NCBI RefSeq assembly: GCF_002953255.1
Contig: NZ_CP026498.1
Location: forward strand, 6,222,904 to 6,286,903
Reading direction: 5' to 3'
Length of the DNA: 64,000 bases
Source: Streptomyces sp. CB01881
GTDB taxonomy: Bacteria > Actinomycetota > Actinomycetes > Streptomycetales > Streptomycetaceae
Shown here: positions 8,587-15,805 of the stretch, piece by piece
How the letters are laid out: the number at the start of each line of letters is the position of its first letter
How positions within the stretch are numbered: the first letter of the stretch is position 1
Notes under the pieces: generated by a model
Seen by the model: only the letters and a program-made list of their open reading frames with translations
What the model was told of the DNA's origin: nothing
The model's database searches: none
Position numbers and translations under genes: made by a program

Positions 8587-9108
8587 TCAGGGTGCCGGCG
8601 GAGCGGGGACGACCAGGACCGGGCAGCTCGCGTGGTGGACCGCCGCCGAGGTGACCGATCCCAGCAGCAACCGGGTGAAGCCGCCGTTGCCGCGGGTGCC
8701 GATCACCAGCGTGTGGTGCCGGGCCGACGCCGCCAGCAGCACCTCGATCACGTTGCCGAGCACCACGTACAGCGACAGCTCCCCCTCGTACCGGCGGGTC
8801 CGGGCCCGCTGCACCGCGGCCACCGAGCGGCGCAGGCCGTCCGCCATGCTCTCGACCAGCGTCTCGACGCTCTCCTGCACCAGCTCGGCCATCCCCGGCG
8901 GGTAGCCGCCCGGCGCCGGGTTGACCACCGCGAGCACGTACAGCGGCAGGCCGAACCGCTCGGCCTCGGTCATCGCCCGGTCCAGCGCCCAGAGCGAACC
9001 GTCCGAACCGTCGCACGCCGCCAGCACCCCCGGCGGGCGGCCCGTCGGCGGCCGGCCGAGCACCGACAGGACGACGGGGACGGACGGATCCGGGCTGGCG
9101 CTGGTCAC
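8587..9108 (-). CDS. Universal stress protein (UspA family)
   Basis: 173 aa with a GTG start 5 nt after GGAGG. A single Usp domain is visible: a N-terminal VLAACDGSDGS strand-loop and the C-terminal ATP-binding signature GTRGNGG followed by LLLGSVT and CPVLVVP. The family binds ATP and accumulates during growth arrest and stress. A run of about 30 Pro/Val-rich residues precedes the domain. It is 94 bp downstream of nothing obvious and may be transcribed with the FrnE-like gene on the same strand. Confidence 0.9.
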   Translation of the reverse strand: MTSASPDPSVPVVLSVLGRPPTGRPPGVLAACDGSDGSLWALDRAMTEAERFGLPLYVLAVVNPAPGGYPPGMAELVQESVETLVESMADGLRRSVAAVQRARTRRYEGELSLYVVLGNVIEVLLAASARHHTLVIGTRGNGGFTRLLLGSVTSAAVHHASCPVLVVPAPPAP

Positions 9109-9251
9109 CACGGCCTCCACGGGAGCGGGACGGGACGGGCAGGACGGGCAGGACGGAGGGAGCGAGTCGGAATGGCGCCATGATTGCCCGCCCGGCCCGT
9201 CCGGACGGGCGTGCCGCGCCGGAGCCCCGGCCGGAGCCCCGGCCGCGCGGG

Positions 9252-11423
9252 TCAGGCGAAGCGGGCCGGGGCCAGGGCGGCGCGCTCGGCGACCGGGAGG
9301 CCGGTCCAGCAGGCGCCGTGCCGGCGGGCGCGGACGCGGCGGAGCCAGAGCTCGGTGGCGACCAGTTCGGCGAGGCCGGCCAGGGTGCCCGGCGCCGGCG
9401 GGGTGGACGGGTCGGCGGAGCGGGCCAGGCCGGCCCGGACGGCGGCGAGGTCGATCAGGCCCGCCTCGGCGAGCAGCGGGGCGTCGAACAGTTCGGCGAG
9501 GCCGTCGGCGGCGAGCCGCAGGCCGGCCCGGGCGGGGGCGGTGCGGTCGGGACGGGTGCCGCGGCCCCAGTCGGACGGAAGGTCGGTGCGGCCGGCCCCG
9601 GTGAGGACGGCGTGCAGCAGGGCGGACCGGGCGCCGGGCTGGAGTCGGACGTCGTCGGGGAGCAGCCGGGCCGCGCGGACCACCTGGTTGTCCAGGAACG
9701 GCGCGTGCAGCCGCTGGCCGGGCTGTTCGGCGGCGTGCACCAGGGTGCGGAACCCGCGCGCGTGCCGGTGCAGGGCGTACCGGGCCCGTCGCGCGCCGGG
9801 CAGCTCGGCGGGCGCCGGCTCGCGCGCCGCCAGCCGCAGCCGCAGGGCGACGGCGGACAGCGCCTCGTCGGAGAGCCAGCGGGCCGCCGGGCCGGGGACG
9901 CACCAGGCCAGGTCGTCCGCCGAGCGCGCGCCCGCCGTCCCGCCCCCGTCCGGGACGTGGCGGAGCGTCAGCCGTACCGCGGCGTCGTCGAGCGCCTCGG
10001 CGTAGCGGATCCGGGAGAGGCGGTGGGCGGCCCGGACCACGGTGAGCGGGGTGCGCAGCGCGCCGGCCAGGACGCCGACGGCGGCCCGGTCGGCGCCCGC
10101 CAGCGCGGCGACCGGGGTCAGCAGCTCGCGCGGGCGGCCGGCCCGGACCAGGTCGGCGAGCCGGGCCGGGTGGCCGTCGAGGACCTGACGGGCGCCGTAG
10201 CCGGTGAGGTGGTCTGTGCCGCCCGCGCCGAAGCGGGCCTCCGCACGGACGGCGGCGACCAGCTCGGGGCCGGGTTCGTCGGTGAGCCGGCCCGCCTGCG
10301 GGTCGGCCCGCAGGTCCGCGTACGGGAGGGTGCCGGGCCCGGGGGCGAGCACGGTGTGCCGCAGCCGGGGGAGGTCGGGGGCGAGCGCCAGGGTGGCCGG
10401 CGTCTCGGTCTCGTCGAGGGTGACGGCGGCCAGCTGCTCGGGCGCGGACGGCGGCCGGGCGGCCGGGCGGGCCCAGGAGCCCTTCACGGCCCCGCTCCTG
10501 GCGGCGGCCCCGGCGCCGTCGCCCCCGGCCGCCGTCGCCCCCTGGGCGGGAACGCCCGCGCCGGGCGCCGGGGCGAGCGGCACGGCGGCGGCGAGCAGCG
10601 CGACGGTGGCGGACGCCGTTCCGTACGAGAGGTCGACGCCCAGCCGGGCCCGGCCGTTGCCGGCGGCACCGGGAGCGGGGGTGCGGACCCGGGAGCGGAC
10701 CGACTCCAGCAGGGCGCGGGTGAGTTCCCGGACGGCGGGCGCCTCGCCTCGCTGCCGCGCCGCGCCGCCCGGCTCGTCGTACGCCGAGAGGTAGGGGCGG
10801 CCGCCCCGGATGGCCAGCGCGTGGCCGGGCGGCACCTGCTGGACGCCGAGGTAGGGGGTGCCGGTGCCGAGTGCCTCCGGGGACTCGGGGCAGGCCAGCC
10901 GGGCGGCCAGGTGGCCGGTGTCGAGGGGCGCGCCGATCAGGTCGGCGAGCGGGAGGGCGGCGGTGGCGTACGCGGTCCCGCCGGCCCAGGGGGTGTGGAA
11001 GACGGGCTGGGCGCCGGCCAGGTCGGTGAGCAGCACGGTGGAACGGGTGCCGGTGCGCAGCACGACGGTGTAGCTGCCGGGCCAGGCGGTGAGGTGGCGG
11101 ACGGCGCCGCCGCGGGCGGCGGCCAGGCCGGCGGCCAGTTCGGCGTCGGAGGCTCCGCAGTGGCCGAGGACGGCGAGCCGGGTGGTGGCGGGGGTGTCCT
11201 CGGCGGGGTCGGGGCCGGCCGGGCCGGTGGTGACGGTGGCGGGGGCGCCGGGGCGGATGGTGGCCAGGCGGATCTCCTCGGGCCGCCAGTCGCCGACCGC
11301 CCAGAGCGGGTTGGGGCCGGTCCAGAGGGCGCGCGCGGCGATCGGTGCCACCGCGCCGGGCGCCTCGTGCGCCGGGGTGCCCGGCCGGGTCGTGCCCGTG
11401 CTCCAGCCCGTCAGCCACCGCAT
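9252..11423 (-). CDS. Asparagine-synthetase/lasso-cyclase-like protein with degenerate ATP loop
   Basis: 723 aa, ATG 4 nt after GGAGG; the opening MRWLTGW is typical of AsnB-like lasso-peptide cyclases of Streptomyces. An N-terminal Ntn-type amidotransferase-like region (about 30-230) is followed by an asparagine-synthase-like region. Where active enzymes have the pyrophosphatase loop SGGxDS, this protein reads DLSYGTASA (near residue 260), so the key Gly and Asp are lost; the downstream region TDHLTGYGARQVLDG is likewise altered. No lasso precursor, PqqD-like or transglutaminase-like partner lies next to it, so it is an orphan. It may be a pseudo-enzyme with a structural or regulatory job. 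A further in-frame ATG at about 11545 would add 41 residues. Confidence 0.75.
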   Translation of the reverse strand: MRWLTGWSTGTTRPGTPAHEAPGAVAPIAARALWTGPNPLWAVGDWRPEEIRLATIRPGAPATVTTGPAGPDPAEDTPATTRLAVLGHCGASDAELAAGLAAARGGAVRHLTAWPGSYTVVLRTGTRSTVLLTDLAGAQPVFHTPWAGGTAYATAALPLADLIGAPLDTGHLAARLACPESPEALGTGTPYLGVQQVPPGHALAIRGGRPYLSAYDEPGGAARQRGEAPAVRELTRALLESVRSRVRTPAPGAAGNGRARLGVDLSYGTASATVALLAAAVPLAPAPGAGVPAQGATAAGGDGAGAAARSGAVKGSWARPAARPPSAPEQLAAVTLDETETPATLALAPDLPRLRHTVLAPGPGTLPYADLRADPQAGRLTDEPGPELVAAVRAEARFGAGGTDHLTGYGARQVLDGHPARLADLVRAGRPRELLTPVAALAGADRAAVGVLAGALRTPLTVVRAAHRLSRIRYAEALDDAAVRLTLRHVPDGGGTAGARSADDLAWCVPGPAARWLSDEALSAVALRLRLAAREPAPAELPGARRARYALHRHARGFRTLVHAAEQPGQRLHAPFLDNQVVRAARLLPDDVRLQPGARSALLHAVLTGAGRTDLPSDWGRGTRPDRTAPARAGLRLAADGLAELFDAPLLAEAGLIDLAAVRAGLARSADPSTPPAPGTLAGLAELVATELWLRRVRARRHGACWTGLPVAERAALAPARFA

Positions 11424-11716
11424 CGCGCCTCCACCGGACGAGGACCTGCCGCCGTGCGGCGCCTCCGCCGCCGGGCAGCCCCGTGCCAGCCCGTGGCGCG
11501 CCGCGGCGGCCGCCCACCGCGGATCCGGCGCGCCGTCAGGAGACATCGTGCCACCGGTTCGCCGCGCCGTGACCGGAGTTGGCGTTTCCGATTTCGCGGC
11601 GCCGGGCCGCACCGGCCGGCTGCCGGGCGGCGGTGCCCGGTGGCGCCGCGGCTCCCGCCGGGCGGGCCGGGCCTCCCCCTCCCCGGCCCGGACCGCCCTC
11701 GCGACCGCCTTGTCAT

Positions 11717-11779
11717 GGCCATCGCGAGATGGCCGAAAGGCGTCGTTCGGCCCGGGAGGGCATCCGCATGCCCTCCCGG
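11717..11779. repeat. Two tandem perfect hairpins
   Basis: First hairpin: GGCCATC (11717-11723), loop GCGA, GATGGCC (11728-11734). Second: CCGGGAGGGCAT (11752-11763), loop CCGC, ATGCCCTCCCGG (11768-11779). Neither is followed by a T-run on either strand, so they are weak as intrinsic terminators; they may shape the 5' end of a leftward transcript or serve as protein sites. Confidence 0.55.
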
Positions 11780-12067
11780 ACTCCGCCGCCGTCCGCGGGG
11801 ATTGAGACGGCGGCATCCCCCGGCCCGCCGGGTCCTCGACGGCGGGCCGACCCACGACCACCAGCGAATCGCCGACCAGCCGGTCGGGCCAGGGGGCACG
11901 GCCGGGCGCACATCGACACGGGACCGGAGCACAACGCTCCGGCGCGCGGCCGGGCCGACCACCGGCGGCCGGTTCCGAGCGGTCCGGACCAACCCCGCCG
12001 CGCCGCCCGCCGGAGCACCGGCCGGCCGCCGCCGGGTGCGCGATCCCGCCATCCGGAATGCGGCCTC

Positions 12068-12096
12068 TTAACCCTCGGAACGCGTCCGACTACTCT
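12068..12096 (+). promoter_or_regulatory. Promoter of the NsdA-like gene
   Basis: TTAACC (12068-12073), 17-bp spacer, TACTCT (12091-12096). Good spacing and hexamers for the principal sigma factor; the start of transcription would fall about 65 bp before the ATG at 12167. Confidence 0.65.
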
Positions 12097-12166
12097 AGGT
12101 ACAGCAGCTACGGCCCGGTGCCGCCCGGGCCCCGCGCACAAGGCCGCAGGAGGTGCCGCCGCCACC

Positions 12167-13594
12167 ATGACCGTCAGCCCACGAGGACCGAACGAACGGC
12201 TCGGCACGCTCCTGACCCTCGCGCAGATCAGCAACGCCGGCCTGGCCCGCCGGGTCAACGACCTCGGCGCCCAACGCGGACTGACGCTGCGCTACGACAA
12301 GACCTCGGTGGCCCGCTGGGTCAGCAAGGGCATGGTCCCGCAGGGCCCCGTCCCGCACCTGATCGCCACCGCGATCGGCGGCAAGCTCGGCCGGCCGGTG
12401 CCGCTGGAGGAGATCGGCCTCGGCGACACCGACCCGGCGCCCGAGCTCGGCCTGGCCTTCCCGCGCGAGATCTCCGAGGCGGTCCGCTCGGCCACCGACC
12501 TCTGGCGGATCGACCTCGACCTGCGGCGCGGCCCCGGCGGCGGCCGCTGGAGCGACAGCCTGGCCGGCACCTTCTCGGTCGCCGCGTACGCGACCCCCGT
12601 CTCCCGCTGGCTGATCACCCCTGCGGACGGTTCGGTGGCCCGCGAGGCGGCGCGCACGCCCGCCGACGCGGGCTCCTACCGGGTGGGCCACTCGGACGCC
12701 GCCAAGCTCCGCGAGGCCGCCCAGGAGGCCCGCCGCTGGGACTCCAAGTACGGTGGCGGGGACTGGCGTTCGTCGATGGTGCCGGAGTGCCTGCGGGTGG
12801 AGGCGGCGCCGCTGCTGCTGGCCTCGTACAGCGACGCGGTCGGCCGGGCGCTGTTCGGCGCGACCGCCGAACTCACCCGGCTGGCCGGGTGGATGGCGTT
12901 CGACACCGGCCAGCACGAGGCCGCCCAGCGCTACTACATCCAGGCGCTGCGGCTGGCCCGGGCCGCCGCCGACGTGCCGCTCGGCGGCTACGTGCTGGCC
13001 TCGATGAGCCTGCAGGCCGGCTACCGGGGCTTCGCCGAGGAGGCGGTCGACCTCGCCCAGGCCGCCCTGGAACGCAACCGGGGCCTGGCCACCGCCCGCA
13101 CCATGAGCTTCTTCCACCTGGTCGAGGCGCGGGCCCAGGCCAAGGCCCGCAATGCGGCGGCGTGCGCGACGGCGCTCGGCGCCGCGGAGAGCGCGCTCGA
13201 ACGGGCTCGCGCCGGGGATCCCGATCCGGCGTGGATCGACTTCTACGCCTACGACCGGCTCGCCGCCGACGCCGCCGAGTGCTTCCGGGACCTCGGAGTG
13301 CCCTCCAAGGTCCGCCAATTCACCCGCGAGGCACTGGCCCGCCCCACCGAGGGCTACGTCCGCTCGCACGGGCTGCGGCTGGTCGTCTCCGCGATGGCCG
13401 AGGCCGAGGCGGGGAACCTGGACGCGGCGGTCGCGGCCGGCGAGCGCGCCGTCGAGGTGGCCGGCCGGATCTCCTCCCAGCGCAGCCGCGAGTACGTGGT
13501 GGAGATGCTCCGCCGCCTCGAACCCTTCCAGGGGGAGCGCCGGGTGAGGGAGCTGACGGAACGGGCGCGCGCAGTGATCGTCGCCCCGGCCTGA
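12167..13594 (+). CDS. NsdA-like regulatory protein with TPR-like repeats
   Basis: 475 aa. The N-terminus (LAQISNAGLARRVNDLG, then SVARWVSKGMVPQGPVP) resembles the DNA-binding-like head of Streptomyces NsdA-type regulators, which restrain differentiation and antibiotic production. The remaining two thirds are helical, Ala/Glu/Arg-rich and arranged in TPR-like pairs (for example DTGQHEAAQRYYIQALRLAR near 245-265 and RGFAEEAVDLAQAALERNRG near 290-310). Cytoplasmic, no signal peptide. AGGAGGTG lies 12 nt before the ATG, a slightly long spacing. Assignment to the NsdA family is by general resemblance, not by orthology, and the regulated genes are unknown. Confidence 0.7.
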   Translation: MTVSPRGPNERLGTLLTLAQISNAGLARRVNDLGAQRGLTLRYDKTSVARWVSKGMVPQGPVPHLIATAIGGKLGRPVPLEEIGLGDTDPAPELGLAFPREISEAVRSATDLWRIDLDLRRGPGGGRWSDSLAGTFSVAAYATPVSRWLITPADGSVAREAARTPADAGSYRVGHSDAAKLREAAQEARRWDSKYGGGDWRSSMVPECLRVEAAPLLLASYSDAVGRALFGATAELTRLAGWMAFDTGQHEAAQRYYIQALRLARAAADVPLGGYVLASMSLQAGYRGFAEEAVDLAQAALERNRGLATARTMSFFHLVEARAQAKARNAAACATALGAAESALERARAGDPDPAWIDFYAYDRLAADAAECFRDLGVPSKVRQFTREALARPTEGYVRSHGLRLVVSAMAEAEAGNLDAAVAAGERAVEVAGRISSQRSREYVVEMLRRLEPFQGERRVRELTERARAVIVAPA

Positions 13595-13642
13595 GCGGGA
13601 CGCCCGACGGTAATTCGGATGCGCCGACGGGAGAGGCCTGGC

Positions 13643-13655
13643 TATGGTCTCTCTC
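13643..13655 (+). promoter_or_regulatory. -10 element for the first Y-RNA-like unit
   Basis: TATGGT (13643-13648) ends 7 bp before position 13656, where the terminal stem of the RNA begins, so predicted transcription start and structural 5' end coincide. No good -35 is seen. The hexamer lies in the loop of an imperfect hairpin (GAGAGGCC/GGTCTCTC) that could also end the upstream gene. Confidence 0.45.
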
Positions 13656-13789
13656 GTCCAGGTGCGCAGGCAGGGGTTACTTCCTTTCGACGGAGCGTGT
13701 CGCGGGTTCGAGTCCCGCCATCGGCTTCGGGCCGGTGTAGCTCAGTTGGTAGAGCAGCTTGTTACCCCAGCCGCTTCGGAACTCTGGAC
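13656..13789 (+). ncRNA. Y-RNA-like unit 1 with permuted tRNA-like module (YrlA type)
   Basis: About 134 nt. Terminal stem GTCCAG (13656-13661) pairs with CTGGAC (13784-13789). A second helix pairs GGCAGGGGTTAC (13669-13680) with GTTACCCCAGCC (13761-13772), the likely Ro-binding region. Inside lies a tRNA-like domain in circularly permuted order: T-arm with GCGGG-TTCGAGT-CCCGC (13702-13718), acceptor-like stem CATCGGC/GCCGGTG closed by a TTCGG loop (13719-13737), TA linker, then D-arm GCTC-AGTTGGTA-GAGC (13740-13755). No anticodon arm and no CCA end. Bacterial Y RNAs of the YrlA class are known to mimic tRNA and to bind Ro60 orthologues; the rsr gene begins 350 bp downstream. Read from sequence and hand folding only. 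Confidence 0.8.
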
Positions 13790-13821
13790 ACTCATACGTG
13801 AATAGGTTTTCCGCACCTCCC

Positions 13822-13896
13822 GGTGCGACGACAGCGGTTACTTCGTGGAGTGCCCCGGCGGGGCGCGTTGAATCGGAAAACCAAACCGCCGCCACC
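13822..13896 (+). ncRNA. Y-RNA-like unit 2, divergent, without tRNA-like arms
   Basis: Begins with a 23-nt segment that lines up with the 5' strand of units 1 and 3: GGTGCG at its start and GCGGTTACTTC at its end (13822-13844). Possible closing helix: GGTG...GCGG with CCGC...CACC (13886-13896), followed by TTTG. It lacks T- and D-arm sequences; instead it has a GCCCC-GGC-GGGGC hairpin (13852-13864). An alternative fold pairs GGTTTTCCG (13805-13813) with CGGAAAACC (13874-13882), which could be a processing or terminator-like structure. It may be a reduced paralogue or a decayed copy. Confidence 0.5.
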
Positions 13897-13920
13897 TTTG
13901 ATCTCGGGAGGCAGAGCGCC

Positions 13921-14085
13921 GGGGTGCCCGGTGCGCAGGCGGGGGTTACTTCGGATCTTGCGGTTCCGGGTTCGAATCCCGGGCGTGCCGTGCGCGAGCG
14001 CGGTCGCTAGCTCAATCCGGTAGAGCACAAGGCATTACACCTCCGCCGAGGCCGGCCGCCGGGCCGGCACGATCTCGGGCACCCC
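13921..14085 (+). ncRNA. Y-RNA-like unit 3 with permuted tRNA-like module
   Basis: About 165 nt. Perfect terminal stem GGGGTGCCCG (13921-13930) with CGGGCACCCC (14076-14085), followed by TTCCTTT. A second helix pairs GGCGGGGGT (13938-13946) with ACCTCCGCC (14039-14047). T-arm CCGGG-TTCGAAT-CCCGG (13966-13982), then an extended acceptor-like arm capped by a short loop (13983-14007), TA, and D-arm GCTC-AATCCGGTA-GAGC (14010-14026). An extra perfect hairpin GCCGGCC/GGCCGGC lies in the 3' part (14051-14068). The 5' strand GGTGCGCAGGC...GGGGTTACTTC is 22/23 identical to unit 1. Ends about 50 bp before rsr. Confidence 0.8.
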
Positions 14086-14137
14086 TTCCTTTGCCATGCC
14101 TCCTGCCCGTCCGACCAGTCAGCAGGGGGATTCCACC

Positions 14138-15730
14138 ATGTCGCGTTTCAACGTCCGCACGGCCAGGCCGAGTCCGGGCTCGCCCGTGACCACCACCGGG
14201 CGGCGCACCGCCAACCACAACGGCGGCACCGGATTCCTCCGCGACGCGAAGTCCGAACTCTTCCTGCTCTCGGTGGCCAACCTGGTCGGCCAGGACACCT
14301 TTTACGAGACGGGCGGCGACCGCGACGACCGCTACACCGCACTGGTGCGCGAACTCGCCGTCGTCGAACCGGAGTGGACCCTCGGCCTGCTGCGCTGGCT
14401 GCGGTCCGACGCACACCTGCGCACGGCGGCGCTGGTCGGCGCCGCCGAGTTCACCCGGGCCCGGCTGGACGCCGGGGCGCCCGGCCACTCCCGGCAGGCC
14501 GTCGACGCGGTGCTCCAGCGCGCGGACGAACCCGGCGAGCTGCTCGCCTACTGGACGTCCCGCTACGGCCGCGCGCTGCCCAAGCCGCTCAAGCGCGGCA
14601 TCGCCGACGCCGTCCGCCGGCTCTACCACGGCCGCTCGCTGCTCAAGTACGACACCGCGTCCAAGGGTTACCGCTTCGGGGACGTGCTGGAGCTGACCCA
14701 CCCCTCGCCCGACCCGGCCAAGCCGTGGCAGGGCGAGCTGTTCCGCTACGCCCTGGACCGCCGGCACCGGCCGGAGGAGGCCGTCCCGCCCGCCGCCGAC
14801 CGGCTGCTCACCGCCAACCGCGAACTGCTCGCACTGCCCGTCGAGGAGCGGCGGGCGGCGGTCACCGCAGAGGGCGGCGCCGAGCGGCTCGCCGCGGCCG
14901 GGCTGACCTGGGAGGCGCTGGCCGGATGGCTCCAGGGACCATTGGACGCGGCCGTCTGGGAGGCGGTCATCCCGTCCATGGGCCCGATGGCGCTGGTGCG
15001 CAACCTGCGCAACTTCGACCAGGCCGGCGTCCCGGACGAGGTCGCAGCCGAGGTCGCCCGGCGGATCAGCGACCGGGAAGAGGTGCACCGCTCCCGCCAG
15101 TTCCCGTTCCGCTACCTCGCCGCGCACCGGCACGCGCCGTCGCTGCGCTGGGGGCACGCACTGGAGACCGCGCTCTCCCACTCACTCGCCAACGTGCCCT
15201 CGCTCCCCGGCCGGACGCTGGTCCTGGTCGACCGCTCGGGCTCGATGTTCGACCGGCCGAGCGCACAGACCCAGCTCAACCGGGCCGACTCGGCGGCGAT
15301 CTTCGGAACCGCGCTGAAGGTCCGGGCGGCCGACGCCGACCTGGTCGAGTTCGGCTCCACCAGCCGGGTCGTCGAGGTGGGCAGGGGGGAGGCGGTGCTG
15401 CGCGTCCTGGAGCGCTTCGGCGACCTCGGCGGCACCGACACCACCACGGCCGTCCGCACCCACTACCGCGGACACGACCGGGTCGTCATCGTCACCGACG
15501 AGCAGACCGGTCCGGGCCACTGGAGCGGCGGCGACCCGCTGGCCGCCGTGCCGGCCGGCGTCCCCGTCTACACCTGGAACCTGGCCGGCTACGCCACCGG
15601 CCACGGACCGAGCGGCTCGGCGAACCGGCACACCTTCGGCGGGCTGAACGACGCCGCCTTCCGGCTGATCCCCCTGCTCGAATCGGGCCGGGACGCGACC
15701 TGGCCGTGGCTGGAGCCGAAGGGCCGCTGA
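14138..15730 (+). CDS. rsr: Ro60 orthologue, TROVE-vWA ring protein (Rsr)
   Basis: 530 aa. The N-terminal two thirds form the TROVE/HEAT-repeat ring domain (about 20-355; NHNGGTGFLRD, DRYTALVRELA, FPFRYLAAHRHA are visible landmarks). The C-terminal third is a von Willebrand A domain with the MIDAS motif DRSGS (about 363-367) and a GGTDTTT loop. Ro60 proteins hold Y RNAs on the outer ring surface and thread misfolded RNA ends through the central hole; in bacteria they act with 3' exonucleases in rRNA maturation and RNA decay. ATG 8 nt after AGGGGGA. Placement directly behind three Y-RNA-like units is strong support. No RNA ligase RtcB or PNPase gene lies alongside. Confidence 0.93.
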   Translation: MSRFNVRTARPSPGSPVTTTGRRTANHNGGTGFLRDAKSELFLLSVANLVGQDTFYETGGDRDDRYTALVRELAVVEPEWTLGLLRWLRSDAHLRTAALVGAAEFTRARLDAGAPGHSRQAVDAVLQRADEPGELLAYWTSRYGRALPKPLKRGIADAVRRLYHGRSLLKYDTASKGYRFGDVLELTHPSPDPAKPWQGELFRYALDRRHRPEEAVPPAADRLLTANRELLALPVEERRAAVTAEGGAERLAAAGLTWEALAGWLQGPLDAAVWEAVIPSMGPMALVRNLRNFDQAGVPDEVAAEVARRISDREEVHRSRQFPFRYLAAHRHAPSLRWGHALETALSHSLANVPSLPGRTLVLVDRSGSMFDRPSAQTQLNRADSAAIFGTALKVRAADADLVEFGSTSRVVEVGRGEAVLRVLERFGDLGGTDTTTAVRTHYRGHDRVVIVTDEQTGPGHWSGGDPLAAVPAGVPVYTWNLAGYATGHGPSGSANRHTFGGLNDAAFRLIPLLESGRDATWPWLEPKGR

Positions 15731-15805
15731 GGCCCCCTCGACCGGCACGGCCCGCCGTGGCAGCATCGGCGGCGGGCCGTGCCGGGGCGGAGCGAGGAGC
15801 GAGCG

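Larger units (their letters stand above)
11424..12166. other. Divergent intergenic region, 743 bp, hairpins and promoter but no gene
   Basis: Separates the leftward AsnB-like gene from the rightward NsdA-like gene. I looked for a lasso-type precursor peptide on the minus strand and found none. Contents that can be supported are two neighbouring perfect hairpins (11717-11779) and a promoter at 12068-12096. The remaining sequence is GC-rich with only shadow frames. Confidence 0.6.

Noticed and set aside
9180..12071. 963-codon open frame on the plus strand
   Set aside because: Gly/Arg-rich shadow of the AsnB-like gene on the other strand without recognisable domains.
9252..12166. Lasso-peptide biosynthetic cluster
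   Set aside because: Only the cyclase-like gene is present; its ATP loop is degenerate and no precursor, PqqD-like or protease partner was found on either strand beside it.
13702..14026. Functional tRNA genes, possibly permuted or split
   Set aside because: T and D arms and acceptor-like stems are present, but no anticodon arm or CCA end can be formed, and the parts sit inside long Y-RNA-like helices before a Ro60 gene.
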